DNA of 64,000 bases from an uncultured Collinsella sp. (GCA_902472315.1 CABRNM010000003.1:61248-125247), one strand, 5' to 3'; positions 50,051 to 61,301 are shown, counted from the stretch's first letter. Numbers and translations: made by a program. The notes: generated by a model from the letters alone, not told the origin.

Positions 50051-50854
50051 GTGGAAATTTTTGAAAAGCTGCCTGATGAGATTAATCATCTGGTCAGCGA
50101 GTTCAGCTCCACCCCCGTCGTGGGCGATCTGGGCTGCGGCATCACGCAGTACTCGTTCTGGCTGATCGTCTCCACGATCGTGCTCCTGATCGTCCTGGCC
50201 GTGTTCAAGAAGAAGCAGACCCTGGTTCCCAAGGGCTTCTTCGTCAACGGTTTCGAGTACATCATCGAGTACGTCGAGAACGATATCGGCAAGGGCGTCG
50301 TGGGTGAGAACTGGAAGAAGCACTTCCCGTTCCTGTGCTCGCTTTTCCTGTTCATCCTGATCAATAACATGATCGGCCTGATCCCGGGAATGAAGCCCGG
50401 CACCGGCGCAATCGGCTCCACCGCCGCGCTCGCCATCTTCGCCTTCGTGTACTTCATCTACTACGGATGCAAGGCTCACGGCGTGATCGGCTACATCAAG
50501 AGCCTCGCCCCGCAGGGCGTGAGCTTCCCGATGAACGTGCTTGTGTGGGTCGTCGAGCTTTTCTCGACCTTCCTGCGCCTCATCACGCTCGCCGTCCGTC
50601 TGTTCTGCAACATGTTCGCAGGACACGTGGTCATGGGCTCGTTCGCCATCATGGCGAGCATGTTCATGCAGCCGCTGCTTCAGCAGGTTTCCGCGGCCCA
50701 CGCCGTCGGTGCCCTGCCTTCGCTGGCCTGGCTTGCCATCCTCATCCTGATCTATGCGATCGAGCTTGTGGTCGGCGCCATCCAGGCTTACGTCTTCACG
50801 GTCCTTACCGCCGTGTACGTCTCCGAGGCAGAGGAGGTCGCGGAGGAGGAGTAG
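50051..50854 (+). CDS. atpB: ATP synthase F0 subunit a
   Basis: A 267-aa membrane protein. INNMIGLIPGM, the proton-path Arg helix SLFST-type segment LRLITLAVRLFCNMFAGHV (read as LITLAVRLFCN) and EAxQAYVFTVLTAVYV near the end are conserved. The Arg carries protons between the half channels and the c ring. GTG start at 50051, 3 bp after atpI. Confidence 0.95.
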   Translation: MEIFEKLPDEINHLVSEFSSTPVVGDLGCGITQYSFWLIVSTIVLLIVLAVFKKKQTLVPKGFFVNGFEYIIEYVENDIGKGVVGENWKKHFPFLCSLFLFILINNMIGLIPGMKPGTGAIGSTAALAIFAFVYFIYYGCKAHGVIGYIKSLAPQGVSFPMNVLVWVVELFSTFLRLITLAVRLFCNMFAGHVVMGSFAIMASMFMQPLLQQVSAAHAVGALPSLAWLAILILIYAIELVVGAIQAYVFTVLTAVYVSEAEEVAEEE

Positions 50855-50978
50855 TCTTCCGTTCGCGCCTTAAAGGTAAGGCAATTCGTTAAACCGCCGG
50901 TGCCCGTCCCCATGGAGCCCGGCAGTTATAAAAAGGTTATCCTGCGTGAAATAAGACACGCACGACAAAGGAGGAATC

Positions 50979-51173
50979 GTGGGAGTTATCGGTTACGGTC
51001 TCGGTGTTATCGGCGCTGGTCTTGCTATCGGCCTGTCTGCTCTGGGTGCTACGGGTGCTATGGCCCGTCAGCCTGAGGTCCAGGGCCGCGTGTTCACCGT
51101 CTTCATCATGGGCTCCGCCTTCGGCGAGGCTCTGGCTCTGATCGGCTTCGTTGTCGCGCTGATCGTTAAATAG
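50979..51173 (+). CDS. atpE: ATP synthase F0 subunit c
   Basis: A 64-aa hairpin protein, shorter than the usual 70-80. TM1 GVIGAGLAIGLSALG, polar loop ARQPEVQGR, TM2 with the ion-binding Glu in GSAFGEALALIG. No Gln in TM1 and Ala after the Glu: the Na+ signature is absent, so proton coupling is likely. GTG start after AAAGGAGGAATC. Confidence 0.95.
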   Translation: MGVIGYGLGVIGAGLAIGLSALGATGAMARQPEVQGRVFTVFIMGSAFGEALALIGFVVALIVK

Positions 51174-51188
51174 CACGGAGCGTCAAGT

Positions 51189-51791
51189 ATGAATCTTTCA
51201 TCCCAGAAGAGCGCGATCGCACTCTCCGCGTCCGCGGCCGCGCTGCTCATGCCGGTTTCCGCGTTCGCCGAGGACGGCGCCGCCGGTGCGGACATCCTCA
51301 TCCCTAAGATGGCGGAGTTCATCCCGGCGCTTATCGCCTTCCTGATCATCTGGATCGTGCTGGCCAAGGTCGCCCTGCCGGGCATCATGAAAACCATGGA
51401 GGAGCGCGGCAAGAAGATCGAGGAGAGCCTCGACGAGGCCGAGAAGACCAAGCAGGAGGCTATCGCCAAGCGTGCTGAGTCCGACTCGATCGTCACCGAC
51501 GCCCGTCGTCAGGCTGCCGACATCGTTCTCGAGGCCCGTAAGGACGCCGAGTCCGAGCGCGCCCGTATCATCGAGGCTGCTCACAAGGAGGCCGAGGAGA
51601 TCATCGCCAAGGCCCATACGACCGTCGAGGACGAGCGCAAGTCCATCTACGCCGGTGCCGCGAGCTCCATCGCCGACCTGTCCGTTACCGTCGCCACCAA
51701 GATCGTGGGCGAGGCACTCGAGGACGAGACCGAGCAGAAGAAGCTCATCGAGCGCTACATCCAGGAAGCAGGTAGCCTGAATGCCGACTAG
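51189..51791 (+). CDS. atpF: ATP synthase F0 subunit b with signal-peptide-like N-terminus
   Basis: A 200-aa stator subunit. The membrane helix (about 43-64, IPALIAFLIIWIVLAKVALP) is followed by a long charged coiled coil. Ahead of it lies an extra 27 residues that read like a cleavable signal peptide (ALSASAAALLMPVSAFA then ED). Overlaps atpH by 11 bp, so translation is coupled. Confidence 0.95.
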   Translation: MNLSSQKSAIALSASAAALLMPVSAFAEDGAAGADILIPKMAEFIPALIAFLIIWIVLAKVALPGIMKTMEERGKKIEESLDEAEKTKQEAIAKRAESDSIVTDARRQAADIVLEARKDAESERARIIEAAHKEAEEIIAKAHTTVEDERKSIYAGAASSIADLSVTVATKIVGEALEDETEQKKLIERYIQEAGSLNAD

Positions 51792-52257
51792 CCGCTATCA
51801 GGACAAGGTGCTCGAGACTTACGCGCGCTCCCTTCTGGAAGCCGCTAAGGCCGAGAACCATGTGTTCGAGGACCTCGAGATGATTGAGCGCCTGGCTTCC
51901 GCCAGCCCCGAGATCATCGCCGTGCTCGACACCATGTCCAAGCGCGACCAGCTCGACCTTCTTCCCAAGGTGGCAGCTGCCTTTAAGTATGTTGCCGAGG
52001 AAGACGAGGATGTAGTGGGCGTGACCGTCACCACGGCGATCCCGCTCGACGACGAGCTGCGTCAAACCATCACTAAGAAATGCGAGCAGGACTTCGGCCG
52101 CAAGGTATTCCTTATCGAGCAGGTCGACCCGTCTATCGTGGGCGGCCTGGTGCTCGAGGCCCGCGGCGAGCGTCGTGACATCTCCGTCAAGACGCAGCTG
52201 CGCATCGCACAGGAGACCCTCGCAAACTCTGCTAATTCGTACGGAGGTGAAGCCTAA
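51781..52257 (+). CDS. atpH: ATP synthase F1 subunit delta
   Basis: A 158-aa OSCP/delta protein that joins the b stalk to F1. YARSLLEAAKAEN at the N-terminus and GGLVLEARGERRDISVKTQL near the C-terminus (as GGLVLEA) are family marks. Slightly shorter than average. TAATG overlap with atpA. Confidence 0.93.
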   Translation: MPTSRYQDKVLETYARSLLEAAKAENHVFEDLEMIERLASASPEIIAVLDTMSKRDQLDLLPKVAAAFKYVAEEDEDVVGVTVTTAIPLDDELRQTITKKCEQDFGRKVFLIEQVDPSIVGGLVLEARGERRDISVKTQLRIAQETLANSANSYGGEA

Positions 52258-53855
52258 TGTCCGAAACCCTCAATGCCCAGGATATCGCCAAGAAACTGCA
52301 GGAGCAGCTCACGAGCCTCTCCGCGACGGTCGATACGCATGAGGTTTCAACGGTCGACGAGGTAGGCGACGGCATCGCGCGCGTCACTGGCCTCAAGAGC
52401 GCCATGGCAGGCGAGCTTCTGGAGTTCAAGAGCTCCGATACCGGTGAGACCGTCTTCGGCCTTGCCCAGAACCTTGACCGTGACGAGGTCGGCGCCGTTC
52501 TGTTTGGTGCCGTCGACTCCATCAAGGAAGGCGACGAGTGCCGCACCACTGGCCGCATTATGGATATCCCCGTGAGCCGTGCCATGCTCGGCCGCGTCGT
52601 CAATCCGCTCGGCCAGCCCATCGACGGTTTGGGTGACATTGTCGCCACGCACCGCCGCCCTATCGAGTTCAAGGCCCCCGGCGTCATCGACCGTACCCCG
52701 GTGTGCGAGCCGGTTCAGACCGGTCTGCTCGCCATCGACTCCATGGTGCCTATCGGCCGCGGCCAGCGCGAGCTTATCATCGGCGACCGTAAGACCGGTA
52801 AGACCGCCATTGCCATCGACGCTATCCTCAATCAGCGCGGCAAGGGCATGGTCTGCATCTATGTCGCCATCGGCCAGAAGGCTTCCACGGTTGCCAACAT
52901 CCGCGAGACCCTCGCTCAGCACGGTGCGCTCGACTACACCATTATCGTTTCGGCCACCGCTGCCGATTCCGCCCCTATGCAGTACATCGCGCCTATGGCC
53001 GGTGCCGCTATCGGCGAGTTCTTCATGTACAACGGCGAGGACGGCAAGCCCGCCAGCGAGACCAACCCCGGCGGCCACGTGCTCGTCATCTACGACGACC
53101 TGTCCAAGCAGGCTGTGGCCTACCGTCAGATGTCGCTGACGCTGCATCGTCCGCCCGGACGCGAGGCCTATCCTGGCGACATCTTCTACCTGCACTCTCG
53201 TCTGCTCGAGCGTGCCGTCAAGATGTCCAAGAAGAACGGTTACGGCTCCATGACGGCTCTGCCGATCATCGAGACCCAGGACGGCGACGTCTCGGCCTAC
53301 ATTCCGACCAACGTCATTTCCATTACCGATGGTCAGATCTACCTGCAGTCCGAGCTCTTCTTCCAGGGTCAGCGCCCGGCAGTCGACGTGGGCATCTCCG
53401 TGTCCCGCGTCGGTGGCGACGCTCAGACCAAGGCCATGAAGCAGGTTGCCGGCAACCTTCGTCTGGACCTCGCTTCGTACCAGGAGCTCGCCGGCTTTAC
53501 GCAGTTCGGCTCCGACCTCGACGAGGCCACGCAAAAGCAGCTTACCCACGGCGCTCGCATGACTGAGCTCCTTAAGCAGCCGCGCTACAAGCCGTTTGAG
53601 GTTGGCGAGCAGATTGCAGTTCTGTTTGCAGGCAACGAGGGCTTCCTGGACGACCTGGAGATCGCCGACGTGCTGCCTTTCCGCGCTGAGCTTATCGAGT
53701 ACCTGGACAACGGCTTTGGCTCGCTGCTCGACAAGGTTCGCGCCAAGAAGATCGACGATGACACCAAGGCTGAGCTTCTGCGCGTTATCGGTGACTTCAA
53801 GCAGCAGTTCATGGCCAAGCACCATGCCGATACGACTGGATCAGAGGAGAACTAA
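52257..53855 (+). CDS. atpA: ATP synthase F1 subunit alpha
   Basis: A 532-aa subunit. P-loop GDRKTGKTAIAIDAI (near residue 178), PGREAYPGDIFYLHSRLLER and the arginine finger segment ISVSRVGGDAQTKAM are all present. Binds non-catalytic nucleotide and completes the catalytic sites with beta. Confidence 0.97.
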   Translation: MSETLNAQDIAKKLQEQLTSLSATVDTHEVSTVDEVGDGIARVTGLKSAMAGELLEFKSSDTGETVFGLAQNLDRDEVGAVLFGAVDSIKEGDECRTTGRIMDIPVSRAMLGRVVNPLGQPIDGLGDIVATHRRPIEFKAPGVIDRTPVCEPVQTGLLAIDSMVPIGRGQRELIIGDRKTGKTAIAIDAILNQRGKGMVCIYVAIGQKASTVANIRETLAQHGALDYTIIVSATAADSAPMQYIAPMAGAAIGEFFMYNGEDGKPASETNPGGHVLVIYDDLSKQAVAYRQMSLTLHRPPGREAYPGDIFYLHSRLLERAVKMSKKNGYGSMTALPIIETQDGDVSAYIPTNVISITDGQIYLQSELFFQGQRPAVDVGISVSRVGGDAQTKAMKQVAGNLRLDLASYQELAGFTQFGSDLDEATQKQLTHGARMTELLKQPRYKPFEVGEQIAVLFAGNEGFLDDLEIADVLPFRAELIEYLDNGFGSLLDKVRAKKIDDDTKAELLRVIGDFKQQFMAKHHADTTGSEEN

Positions 53856-53860
53856 GCCCT

Positions 53861-54768
53861 ATGGCCAACCTTCGCGACATTAAGAAGCGAATCTCCTCGG
53901 TTACCACGACCAAGCAGATCACGCGCACGATGGAGATGGTCTCTACGGCCAAGATCCGTCGTGCCCTCGATCGCTCCAAGCAGGCCGAGCCTTATAAGGA
54001 GGCGCTGACCGACGTCATGTTGACGGTCGCCGGCGACGCCTCCTGCTCGGGCACCGATCCCATGCTGCAGAAGCATGAGAGCGTCAAGCATGGCCTGATT
54101 GTCGTTATTGCCTCGGACCGCGGCCTTGCCGGCGGTTTCAATACGACGGTGGAGCGCACGGCCGAAAAGCTCGCCGCTTCTTGGGCGAACGACGGCATCG
54201 AGTGCGAGATCATCGCGTGTGGGCGCAAGCCGGCCACGTATTTCCGCGACCGTGCAAACGTCGTCATGCACTTTGAGGGCAATTCCTCCGAGCCCGATTT
54301 CAATCAGGCCCGCATGATCTCCTCTCATATCTGCGATGCGTATCGTGTCGGTGAGCTTGACCGTGTCGAGCTTGTCTACCACCACGCTAAGAACCGCGTG
54401 GATCAGGAGCTTCGCGTCGAGCATTTGTTGCCGCTCGACCCCGAGATGATCGCTATGGCCCACGGTCCGCGTAAGAACGAGACCGACGCCCCTAAGCGCA
54501 TCTCGTCGACGTTCGAGTTCGTGCCCTCTCCCGAGCATGTTCTCGGCAAGCTTGTACCGTCTTATATCCTGACGGTCATCTACCAGGCCCTGATCGATTC
54601 GGCGGCCGCCGAGCAGGGTGCGCGCCGCAAGGCCATGCACTCCGCGACGGAAAACGCCACCGCGATCATCTCGACCCTTACCCGCACGTATAGTCGCGTG
54701 CGCCAGGCTTCGATCACGACCGAGATTAACGAGATCGTCGGCGGAGCCTCAGCATTGGAGGAACAGTA

Positions 54769-54769
<1 letters not shown>
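53861..54769 (+). CDS. atpG: ATP synthase F1 subunit gamma
   Basis: A 302-aa central stalk protein. Starts MANLRDIKKRISSVTTTKQI and ends with the paired helix segment ENATAIISTLTRTYSRVRQA; both ends form the coiled coil that turns inside F1. GLAGGFNT is the usual internal motif. The stop overlaps the atpD start by one base. Confidence 0.96.
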
Positions 54770-56223
<1,454 letters not shown>

Positions 56224-56226
56224 GTT

Positions 56227-56619
56227 ATGCGTATCCGCATCGTGTGCCCCGTGAGCTGCGCCTATGAGGGCGACGCTGCGTTCGTGTCGATTCCGTCCAC
56301 GGATGGCGAGTTTGGCGTTCTGCCTGCTCACTCCAGCGAAATCTGCACGATCGACCGCGGTTACGTTCGCGTTTCCGATAAGGCCATGGGCTCTGTCGAC
56401 CACACGTTTGCCGTGGCCGGCGGCTATGCCCAGGTTGCGGACGATGTCGTGACCGTTCTCGCCGAGCGCGCTTGCGATTTGGCGACCGTCGACGCCGACA
56501 AGGTTAAAGCTGATATTCAAGGTTTTGAAGAGAAGCTGGGTAATTTGTCGGAGGATGATGCACGCCGCGCCTACCTCTATAATGAAATCGCATGGTGTAA
56601 GCTCAAGCTTGCCCAATAG
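56227..56619 (+). CDS. atpC: ATP synthase F1 subunit epsilon
   Basis: A 130-aa subunit with an N-terminal beta barrel (VSIPSTDGEFGVLPAHS, family mark) and C-terminal helices (VKADIQGFEEKLGNLSEDDA). Inhibits ATP hydrolysis in many species. Last gene of the operon; terminator 40 bp on. Confidence 0.94.
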   Translation: MRIRIVCPVSCAYEGDAAFVSIPSTDGEFGVLPAHSSEICTIDRGYVRVSDKAMGSVDHTFAVAGGYAQVADDVVTVLAERACDLATVDADKVKADIQGFEEKLGNLSEDDARRAYLYNEIAWCKLKLAQ

Positions 56620-56655
56620 TCAGACGTTTTAACGTTCGACCGTTTGCGAACACAT

Positions 56656-56694
56656 CATGCCCGGGATGGCCCAGCCACCCCGGGCATGCTTTTT
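56656..56694 (+). terminator. Terminator of the atp operon
   Basis: CATGCCCGGG, loop, CCCGGGCATG, then CTTTTTG; directly ahead of murA. Confidence 0.85.
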
Positions 56695-56707
56695 GAAAGG
56701 GTAGACC

Positions 56708-57991
56708 TTGGATATTATCCGCGTTGAGGGTGGCCACGCCATCGGAGGTTCCGTGCCTGTTTCGGGTGCCAAGAACTCCGCGCTCAAACTTATGGCGGCA
56801 ACGCTTCTGGCGCCGGGCAAGACGACGCTGCAGAACGTGCCTGATATTTCCGATGTCCACGTGATGGGCAAGGTGCTCAAGGGCATGGGCGCCACGATCG
56901 ATGTCCTCGACGAGCACACGCTCGAGATTGATACCTCTCAGGTCGATTCCTGGGAGGCTCCCTATGAGCTCGTTGCCAAGATGCGCGCTTCCACTGCTGT
57001 GATGGGACCCCTGCTGGGCCGTTTCCATCGCGCCAAGATCGCCATGCCCGGCGGCTGCAACCTGGGCGCTCGCAAGATCGACATGCATATCTTGGGTCTT
57101 GAGGCCTTGGGCGTTGAGTTCGATACCGCCCACGGCTATATCAACGCCAACGCGCCCCAGGGCCTGCACGGTACCACCGTCACGCTCGAGTTTGCCAGTG
57201 TCGGTGCGACCGAGAACCTCATCATGGCCTCCGTTCGCGCGCAGGGTACCACAGTTATCGATAATGCCGCCCGCGAGCCCGAGATCGTCGATCTCGCCAA
57301 CATGCTCAACGAGATGGGTGCCAAGATTGTCGGTGCCGGTACGCCTGTCGTGACCATCGAGGGCGTAGAAGAGCTGCATCCTGTTACCCATCGCGTGGTG
57401 GGCGACCGTATCGAGGCCGGTACCTTTATCGTTGCCGGTGCGTTGATGGCCGACGATCGCGGTGTCGATGTCACGGGCTTTTGCCCCATTCATTTGGGCA
57501 TGGTGCTCAAGAAGATGGAGCTCATGGGTATCGACTGCGAGCGCGTCGAGGATGGTGTCCATGTGAACCGTGCCGAGCGTATCAAGCCGGTCGACATCCA
57601 GACGCTCCCGTTCCCCGGGTTCCCCACGGACATGCAGGCGCAGATCATGGTGCTCTCCGCCCTGGCCGACGGCAGCTCCGTTATCACCGAGAATATCTTC
57701 GAGAATCGCTTTATGTTCGCATCCGAGCTGGTGCGAATGGGCGCCGATATTCGCATCGAGAGCCATCACGCTATGATTCACGGCGTCAAGGGCTTTTCCG
57801 GCGCTCAGGTAACCTCACCGGATCTTCGTGGTGGCGCGGCACTCGTCGTTGCCGGCCTAATTGCCGACGGCACGACCGAGGTCTCGGCCATTCATCACAT
57901 TAAGCGCGGCTACGAGCAGTTTGTTGAAAAGCTGCAGGCGCTTGGCGCTCATGTCGAGCACGCCACCGTTCCCGATCCCGTCATCTACTAA
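56708..57991 (+). CDS. murA: UDP-N-acetylglucosamine 1-carboxyvinyltransferase
   Basis: A 427-aa enzyme for the first step of peptidoglycan synthesis (adds enolpyruvate to UDP-GlcNAc). VSGAKNSALKLMAA at the N-terminus and PGGCNLGARKIDMH with the catalytic Cys at residue 117, the fosfomycin target; Lys22-like in GAKN and RxxEN(I)FENRF are present. TTG start at 56708 after GAAAGGGTAGACC. Followed by an LCP gene, both for the cell envelope. Confidence 0.96.
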   Translation: MDIIRVEGGHAIGGSVPVSGAKNSALKLMAATLLAPGKTTLQNVPDISDVHVMGKVLKGMGATIDVLDEHTLEIDTSQVDSWEAPYELVAKMRASTAVMGPLLGRFHRAKIAMPGGCNLGARKIDMHILGLEALGVEFDTAHGYINANAPQGLHGTTVTLEFASVGATENLIMASVRAQGTTVIDNAAREPEIVDLANMLNEMGAKIVGAGTPVVTIEGVEELHPVTHRVVGDRIEAGTFIVAGALMADDRGVDVTGFCPIHLGMVLKKMELMGIDCERVEDGVHVNRAERIKPVDIQTLPFPGFPTDMQAQIMVLSALADGSSVITENIFENRFMFASELVRMGADIRIESHHAMIHGVKGFSGAQVTSPDLRGGAALVVAGLIADGTTEVSAIHHIKRGYEQFVEKLQALGAHVEHATVPDPVIY

Positions 57992-58003
57992 TGCAGGTTG
58001 CCT

Positions 58004-59227
58004 ATGTTTAAGAAAAAGCCCATTACGGAATCTCGAAGACCTTCGACCGGCGCTCAGGCAAAAATCTATAGCCGCGATAACGTTGCCCGCTATTCCGAGC
58101 GCGCTCGTCAGCGCCGTCGCGGTCATACGGTTCGCCGCGTCGCGCTCATTGCTGTGCTCGGTGTGCTGTTGAGCGCTACGACTGCCGCCGGCCTGTGGTT
58201 TGCCACCATTATGGGCAAGCTCGGCGATTCCAACGTCATTACCGACAACCTGCGCCAGATCCTGGTTGATACCGACGAGGCAAAGGACCCGTTCTATGTG
58301 CTACTCCTTGGCACTGATGGTCGCCCGGGCGAGGATACATACCGCGCCGACTCGATTATCCTGGCGCGTATCGATCCCACGCAAAAGCAGGCGACGCTCA
58401 TCTCCATTCCGCGTGATACCAAGGTCGTCTACAACGGTTCGACCATGAAAATCAACGCCTGCCACACCTACGGCGGCGCCGAGGCCATGGTCCAGGCGGT
58501 CAACGAACTGTGCGGCGTGCAGATTTCGCACTATGCCGAGGTCAGCTTCGATGGCATGCAGTCGCTCATCGACTCGGTCGGCGGCATCGACATCAACGCG
58601 ACCGACGATGTCGACGACCCCGAGCATCTCGACATTAAGATCACCGCCGGTCAGCAGCACATGGATGGCGCAACCGCCCTTACCTATGCCCGCTGCCGCT
58701 ACATCTATGCCGATGGCGACTACACGCGTATGCGCCACCAGCGTCAGGTACTTGGCGCCCTTGCCAACCAGATCCTCAACAACTTCGATGCCACCAAGGT
58801 CTTCGACCTCGTCAATTCGCTGTCCGACATGCTCGTGACCGATATGAGCGTTCAGGACATCGTCTCTACGGTCAATGCCATGCGCGGCATGGATGTTGAC
58901 GGCATCTATTCGGCCAACTTGCCTTCGTATGCCGATGCCAGCACCATGATTGATGGCGTGAGCTACGTCTTTGTCTACGAGGACGAGCTTAAGGAAATGA
59001 TGGAGCGCGTCGACGCTGGTAAGGATCCCAAGGGCCCCAATACCATGGGCCAGTCCGATGGCTCCAGCTCTACGATCGGCGACCTGAACAACAACACGTC
59101 CGATGATTACGCCAACGGCACCGCAACCTCATCGGTCAGTTCTGACGATTCGGACGATTCGACTGATTCGAGCGATTCGGACTACTACGAAGAGCCCACC
59201 GGCGACGGCAACGGCTACTCCTACTAG
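58004..59227 (+). CDS. LytR-CpsA-Psr (LCP) family wall-polymer ligase
   Basis: A 407-aa membrane protein: basic N-terminal tail with RRRGHTVRR, one membrane helix (about 45-70), LCP domain about 95-290 (LLLGTDGRPGEDTYRADSII, SIPRDTKVVYNG, GADGDYTR-like YADGDYTRMRHQRQVL) and a Ser/Asp-rich tail (about 345-407) that is low complexity. LCP proteins attach wall teichoic acid or capsule from undecaprenyl carriers to peptidoglycan. ATG 58004 with AGG upstream; TTG 57998 in frame is possible. A palindromic element starts right after its stop. Confidence 0.92.
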   Translation: MFKKKPITESRRPSTGAQAKIYSRDNVARYSERARQRRRGHTVRRVALIAVLGVLLSATTAAGLWFATIMGKLGDSNVITDNLRQILVDTDEAKDPFYVLLLGTDGRPGEDTYRADSIILARIDPTQKQATLISIPRDTKVVYNGSTMKINACHTYGGAEAMVQAVNELCGVQISHYAEVSFDGMQSLIDSVGGIDINATDDVDDPEHLDIKITAGQQHMDGATALTYARCRYIYADGDYTRMRHQRQVLGALANQILNNFDATKVFDLVNSLSDMLVTDMSVQDIVSTVNAMRGMDVDGIYSANLPSYADASTMIDGVSYVFVYEDELKEMMERVDAGKDPKGPNTMGQSDGSSSTIGDLNNNTSDDYANGTATSSVSSDDSDDSTDSSDSDYYEEPTGDGNGYSY

Positions 59228-59405
59228 TTCCGCCGTTCTACCGAACGGCGGACCGGCCGACGCTCGCTGACGTTGGCTCAACCTGCGATGCTGTGTAGTG
59301 GTAGTCGTTGGGGACGTTCTTAAACGACTAGTCAAAGGGGACACTCTTGCGGCATTTGGCACTTGGGGACGTTCCTTATGTGCCGGCAGTTTGGGACACT
59401 TCTTG
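59228..59405. repeat. 3'-end palindromic element, copy 3, with GGGGAC repeat
   Basis: Starts at the TAG of the LCP gene with TTCCGCCGTTCTACCGAACG as in copy 2, then about 50 bp of its own, then from 59303 the same block as 43714: AGTCGTTGGGGACGTTCTTA and GGCACTTGGGGAC units. The inner loop hairpin of copies 1 and 2 is missing. The rest of the spacer to 59510 is the pepT terminator. Confidence 0.75.
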
Positions 59406-59446
59406 CGCCAAGAGGCTGGCGCGCGTCAACCTGTCCTCATTGCAGC

Positions 59447-59484
59447 AAAAAATCGCCCCGTTCTCTGGTGAGGACGGGGCGATT
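59447..59484 (-). terminator. Terminator of pepT
   Basis: On the minus strand AATCGCCCCGTCCTC, loop, GAGAACGGGGCGATT followed by TTTTTTGC. Confidence 0.85.
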
Positions 59485-59510
59485 CGTCTTTTGGGATTGT
59501 GCGGCCAGAC

Positions 59511-60758
59511 CTATGCGAAGCGGGCGACGAGTTCCTGGAGAACGTCAGTCATCTTGACGAGCGAGCTGACCGGGACAAACTCGTTAACGCCGTGGTAGCA
59601 GTAGCCGCCTGTGGAAAGGTTGGGGCAGGGCAGGCCGCGGAACGAAAGCTGCGCACCGTCGGTACCACCGCGAATCGGCAACACCTGGGGCTCAATGTCG
59701 CAGGCAAGGTAGGCTTCCTTGGCGACATCGATAAGCTCGGGGTAGTCACGCACGATCTCGGCCATGTTGCGGTACTGCTGCTTGATCACGACCGTCACGC
59801 GTTCATCGCCCAGGCGCTGGTTGAGCAGGGCTGCGGCGGAATCAATCAGCGCGAGCTTCTGCTGGAACTTTGCCGCGTCGTGGTCGCGAACGATATAGCG
59901 CGCCGTAGCGTGGTCGACGGTTGCAGACACGCCCTCAAGATGATAGAAGCCCTCGTAGCCCTCGGTGTATTCCGGGCGCTGCGCATAAGGGAGCAGCGCG
60001 TTAAAGTCGCAGAACAGATTGCCCGCGTTGATCATGCGGCCCTTGGCGTCACCGGGATGGATGGACTGGCCCTCAAAGCGAACGGTTGCCTCGGCGGCGT
60101 TAAAGCACTCCCACTCCAGCTCGCCAACGGGACCGCCGTCGACCGTGTAGGCGTACTTGCAGCCAAAGGCCTCGATGTCCAACAGCTCGGCGCCGTGACC
60201 GATCTCCTCGTCCGGGCAAAAACAAATGCCGAGCGCGGGGTGGGGCAGCGAGGGGTCCTGAGCAATACGCGCGACAAGCGCCATGATCTCGGCGACACCG
60301 GCCTTGTCGTCGGCGCCCAGCAGCGTGGTGCCGTCACTGCAGACCAAGTCCTCACCCACAAGGTCGTTCAGGGCGGGAAGCTTGGCGGTGCTCATGGCCA
60401 CGGGCTTGCCGTCAACGGTACCGCAGACCAGATTGCCGCCTTCGTAGTGCACAATGTGCGGCTTCACACCGGCGCCCGGCGCAACCTCGGTGGTGTCGAG
60501 GTGTGCGATCAGACCCAGGGCGGGCTTGTCCTCCGCACCCGCGCTCGCAGGAATATGCGCGCAGACGTAGGCATGCTCGGTCACATGGGCATCGGCCGCG
60601 CCGAGCTCGCGCAGCTCCTCGGCCAGTACGTTGGCAAGGTCAAACTGAACGGTGCTCGAAGGCACCTGGTCGCAGTTTGCATCCTCGGATTGCGTATTGA
60701 TTTGGACGTAGCGCAAAAAGCGCTCAAGGACGTCGGGGTTCGTGGTGTTGTTTTCCAT
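59511..60758 (-). CDS. pepT: Peptidase T (tripeptide aminopeptidase)
   Basis: A 415-aa M20-family zinc aminotripeptidase. GLIAHLDTTEVAPG (His/Asp), LLGADDKAGVAEIM (bridging Asp), FCPDEEIGHGAELL (Glu pair), VDGGPVGELEWECFNAA and PIRGGTDGAQLSFRGLPCPNLS match PepT closely. It removes N-terminal residues from tripeptides in the cytoplasm. ATG 60758 with GGAG 8 nt ahead; the frame is open further upstream but without support. Confidence 0.95.
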   Translation of the reverse strand: MENNTTNPDVLERFLRYVQINTQSEDANCDQVPSSTVQFDLANVLAEELRELGAADAHVTEHAYVCAHIPASAGAEDKPALGLIAHLDTTEVAPGAGVKPHIVHYEGGNLVCGTVDGKPVAMSTAKLPALNDLVGEDLVCSDGTTLLGADDKAGVAEIMALVARIAQDPSLPHPALGICFCPDEEIGHGAELLDIEAFGCKYAYTVDGGPVGELEWECFNAAEATVRFEGQSIHPGDAKGRMINAGNLFCDFNALLPYAQRPEYTEGYEGFYHLEGVSATVDHATARYIVRDHDAAKFQQKLALIDSAAALLNQRLGDERVTVVIKQQYRNMAEIVRDYPELIDVAKEAYLACDIEPQVLPIRGGTDGAQLSFRGLPCPNLSTGGYCYHGVNEFVPVSSLVKMTDVLQELVARFA

Positions 60759-60878
60759 AAAGACCGCTCCAATCTTGGTCGTCGTGTGCAACAAGAACTC
60801 TAGCACGGTATGCCACAGCATACCGCGACGGGCGGATGGGGTAGAATCAGCCTTTGAAAGCAGAAGGGACGGAAGGTC

Positions 60879-61301
60879 ATGGATACGACAAATAGCTCGC
60901 GCGAGCTGCACCTAACGGTGGCGAACGAAGACTACTTGGAGTGCATGGTTCGCATCGAAAACGAAGAAGGGGAGACCAATGGCGTGCGATCGGTCGACAT
61001 CGCGCAGCGTCTTGGTGTCTCCAAGGCATCGGTCAATAAGGCGGTTTCGGCGCTTAAGGCGTCCGAGCTTGTCGAGCAATCGCATTACGGCAAGGTCATC
61101 CTGACCGACCGTGGTCGCGAGGTCGGCACGGCTATCTGGTACCGTCATCGCCTTATCCGCACGTTTTTGGTCCAGGAGCTCGGCGTCGATTTTGAGCGGG
61201 CCGATTCCGAGGCGTGCATGATGGAACATGCGCTTTCCGAGGACACGATGAGCCGCTGGCTCGCCTATCTCGAAAAACAGGGAATCAGCGTCGAGGAATA
61301 G
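60879..61301 (+). CDS. DtxR/IdeR-like metal-dependent transcriptional regulator
   Basis: A 140-aa protein. Winged helix (RSVDIAQRLGVSKASVNKAV, about 38-57), wing YGKVILTDRGREVG, and dimerisation region with YRHRL and EACMMEH, the latter matching the EACRWEH metal-site motif of DtxR. There is no SH3 domain, as in MntR. It represses metal transport genes with Fe2+ or Mn2+ bound; none is adjacent here, the neighbours being pepT and a homocysteine methyltransferase. ATG after GGAAGGTC. Confidence 0.85.
   Translation: MDTTNSSRELHLTVANEDYLECMVRIENEEGETNGVRSVDIAQRLGVSKASVNKAVSALKASELVEQSHYGKVILTDRGREVGTAIWYRHRLIRTFLVQELGVDFERADSEACMMEHALSEDTMSRWLAYLEKQGISVEE

Noticed and set aside
50979..51173. Sodium-coupled ATP synthase
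   Set aside because: Subunit c lacks the Gln in TM1 and the Ser/Thr after the Glu that form the Na+ site.
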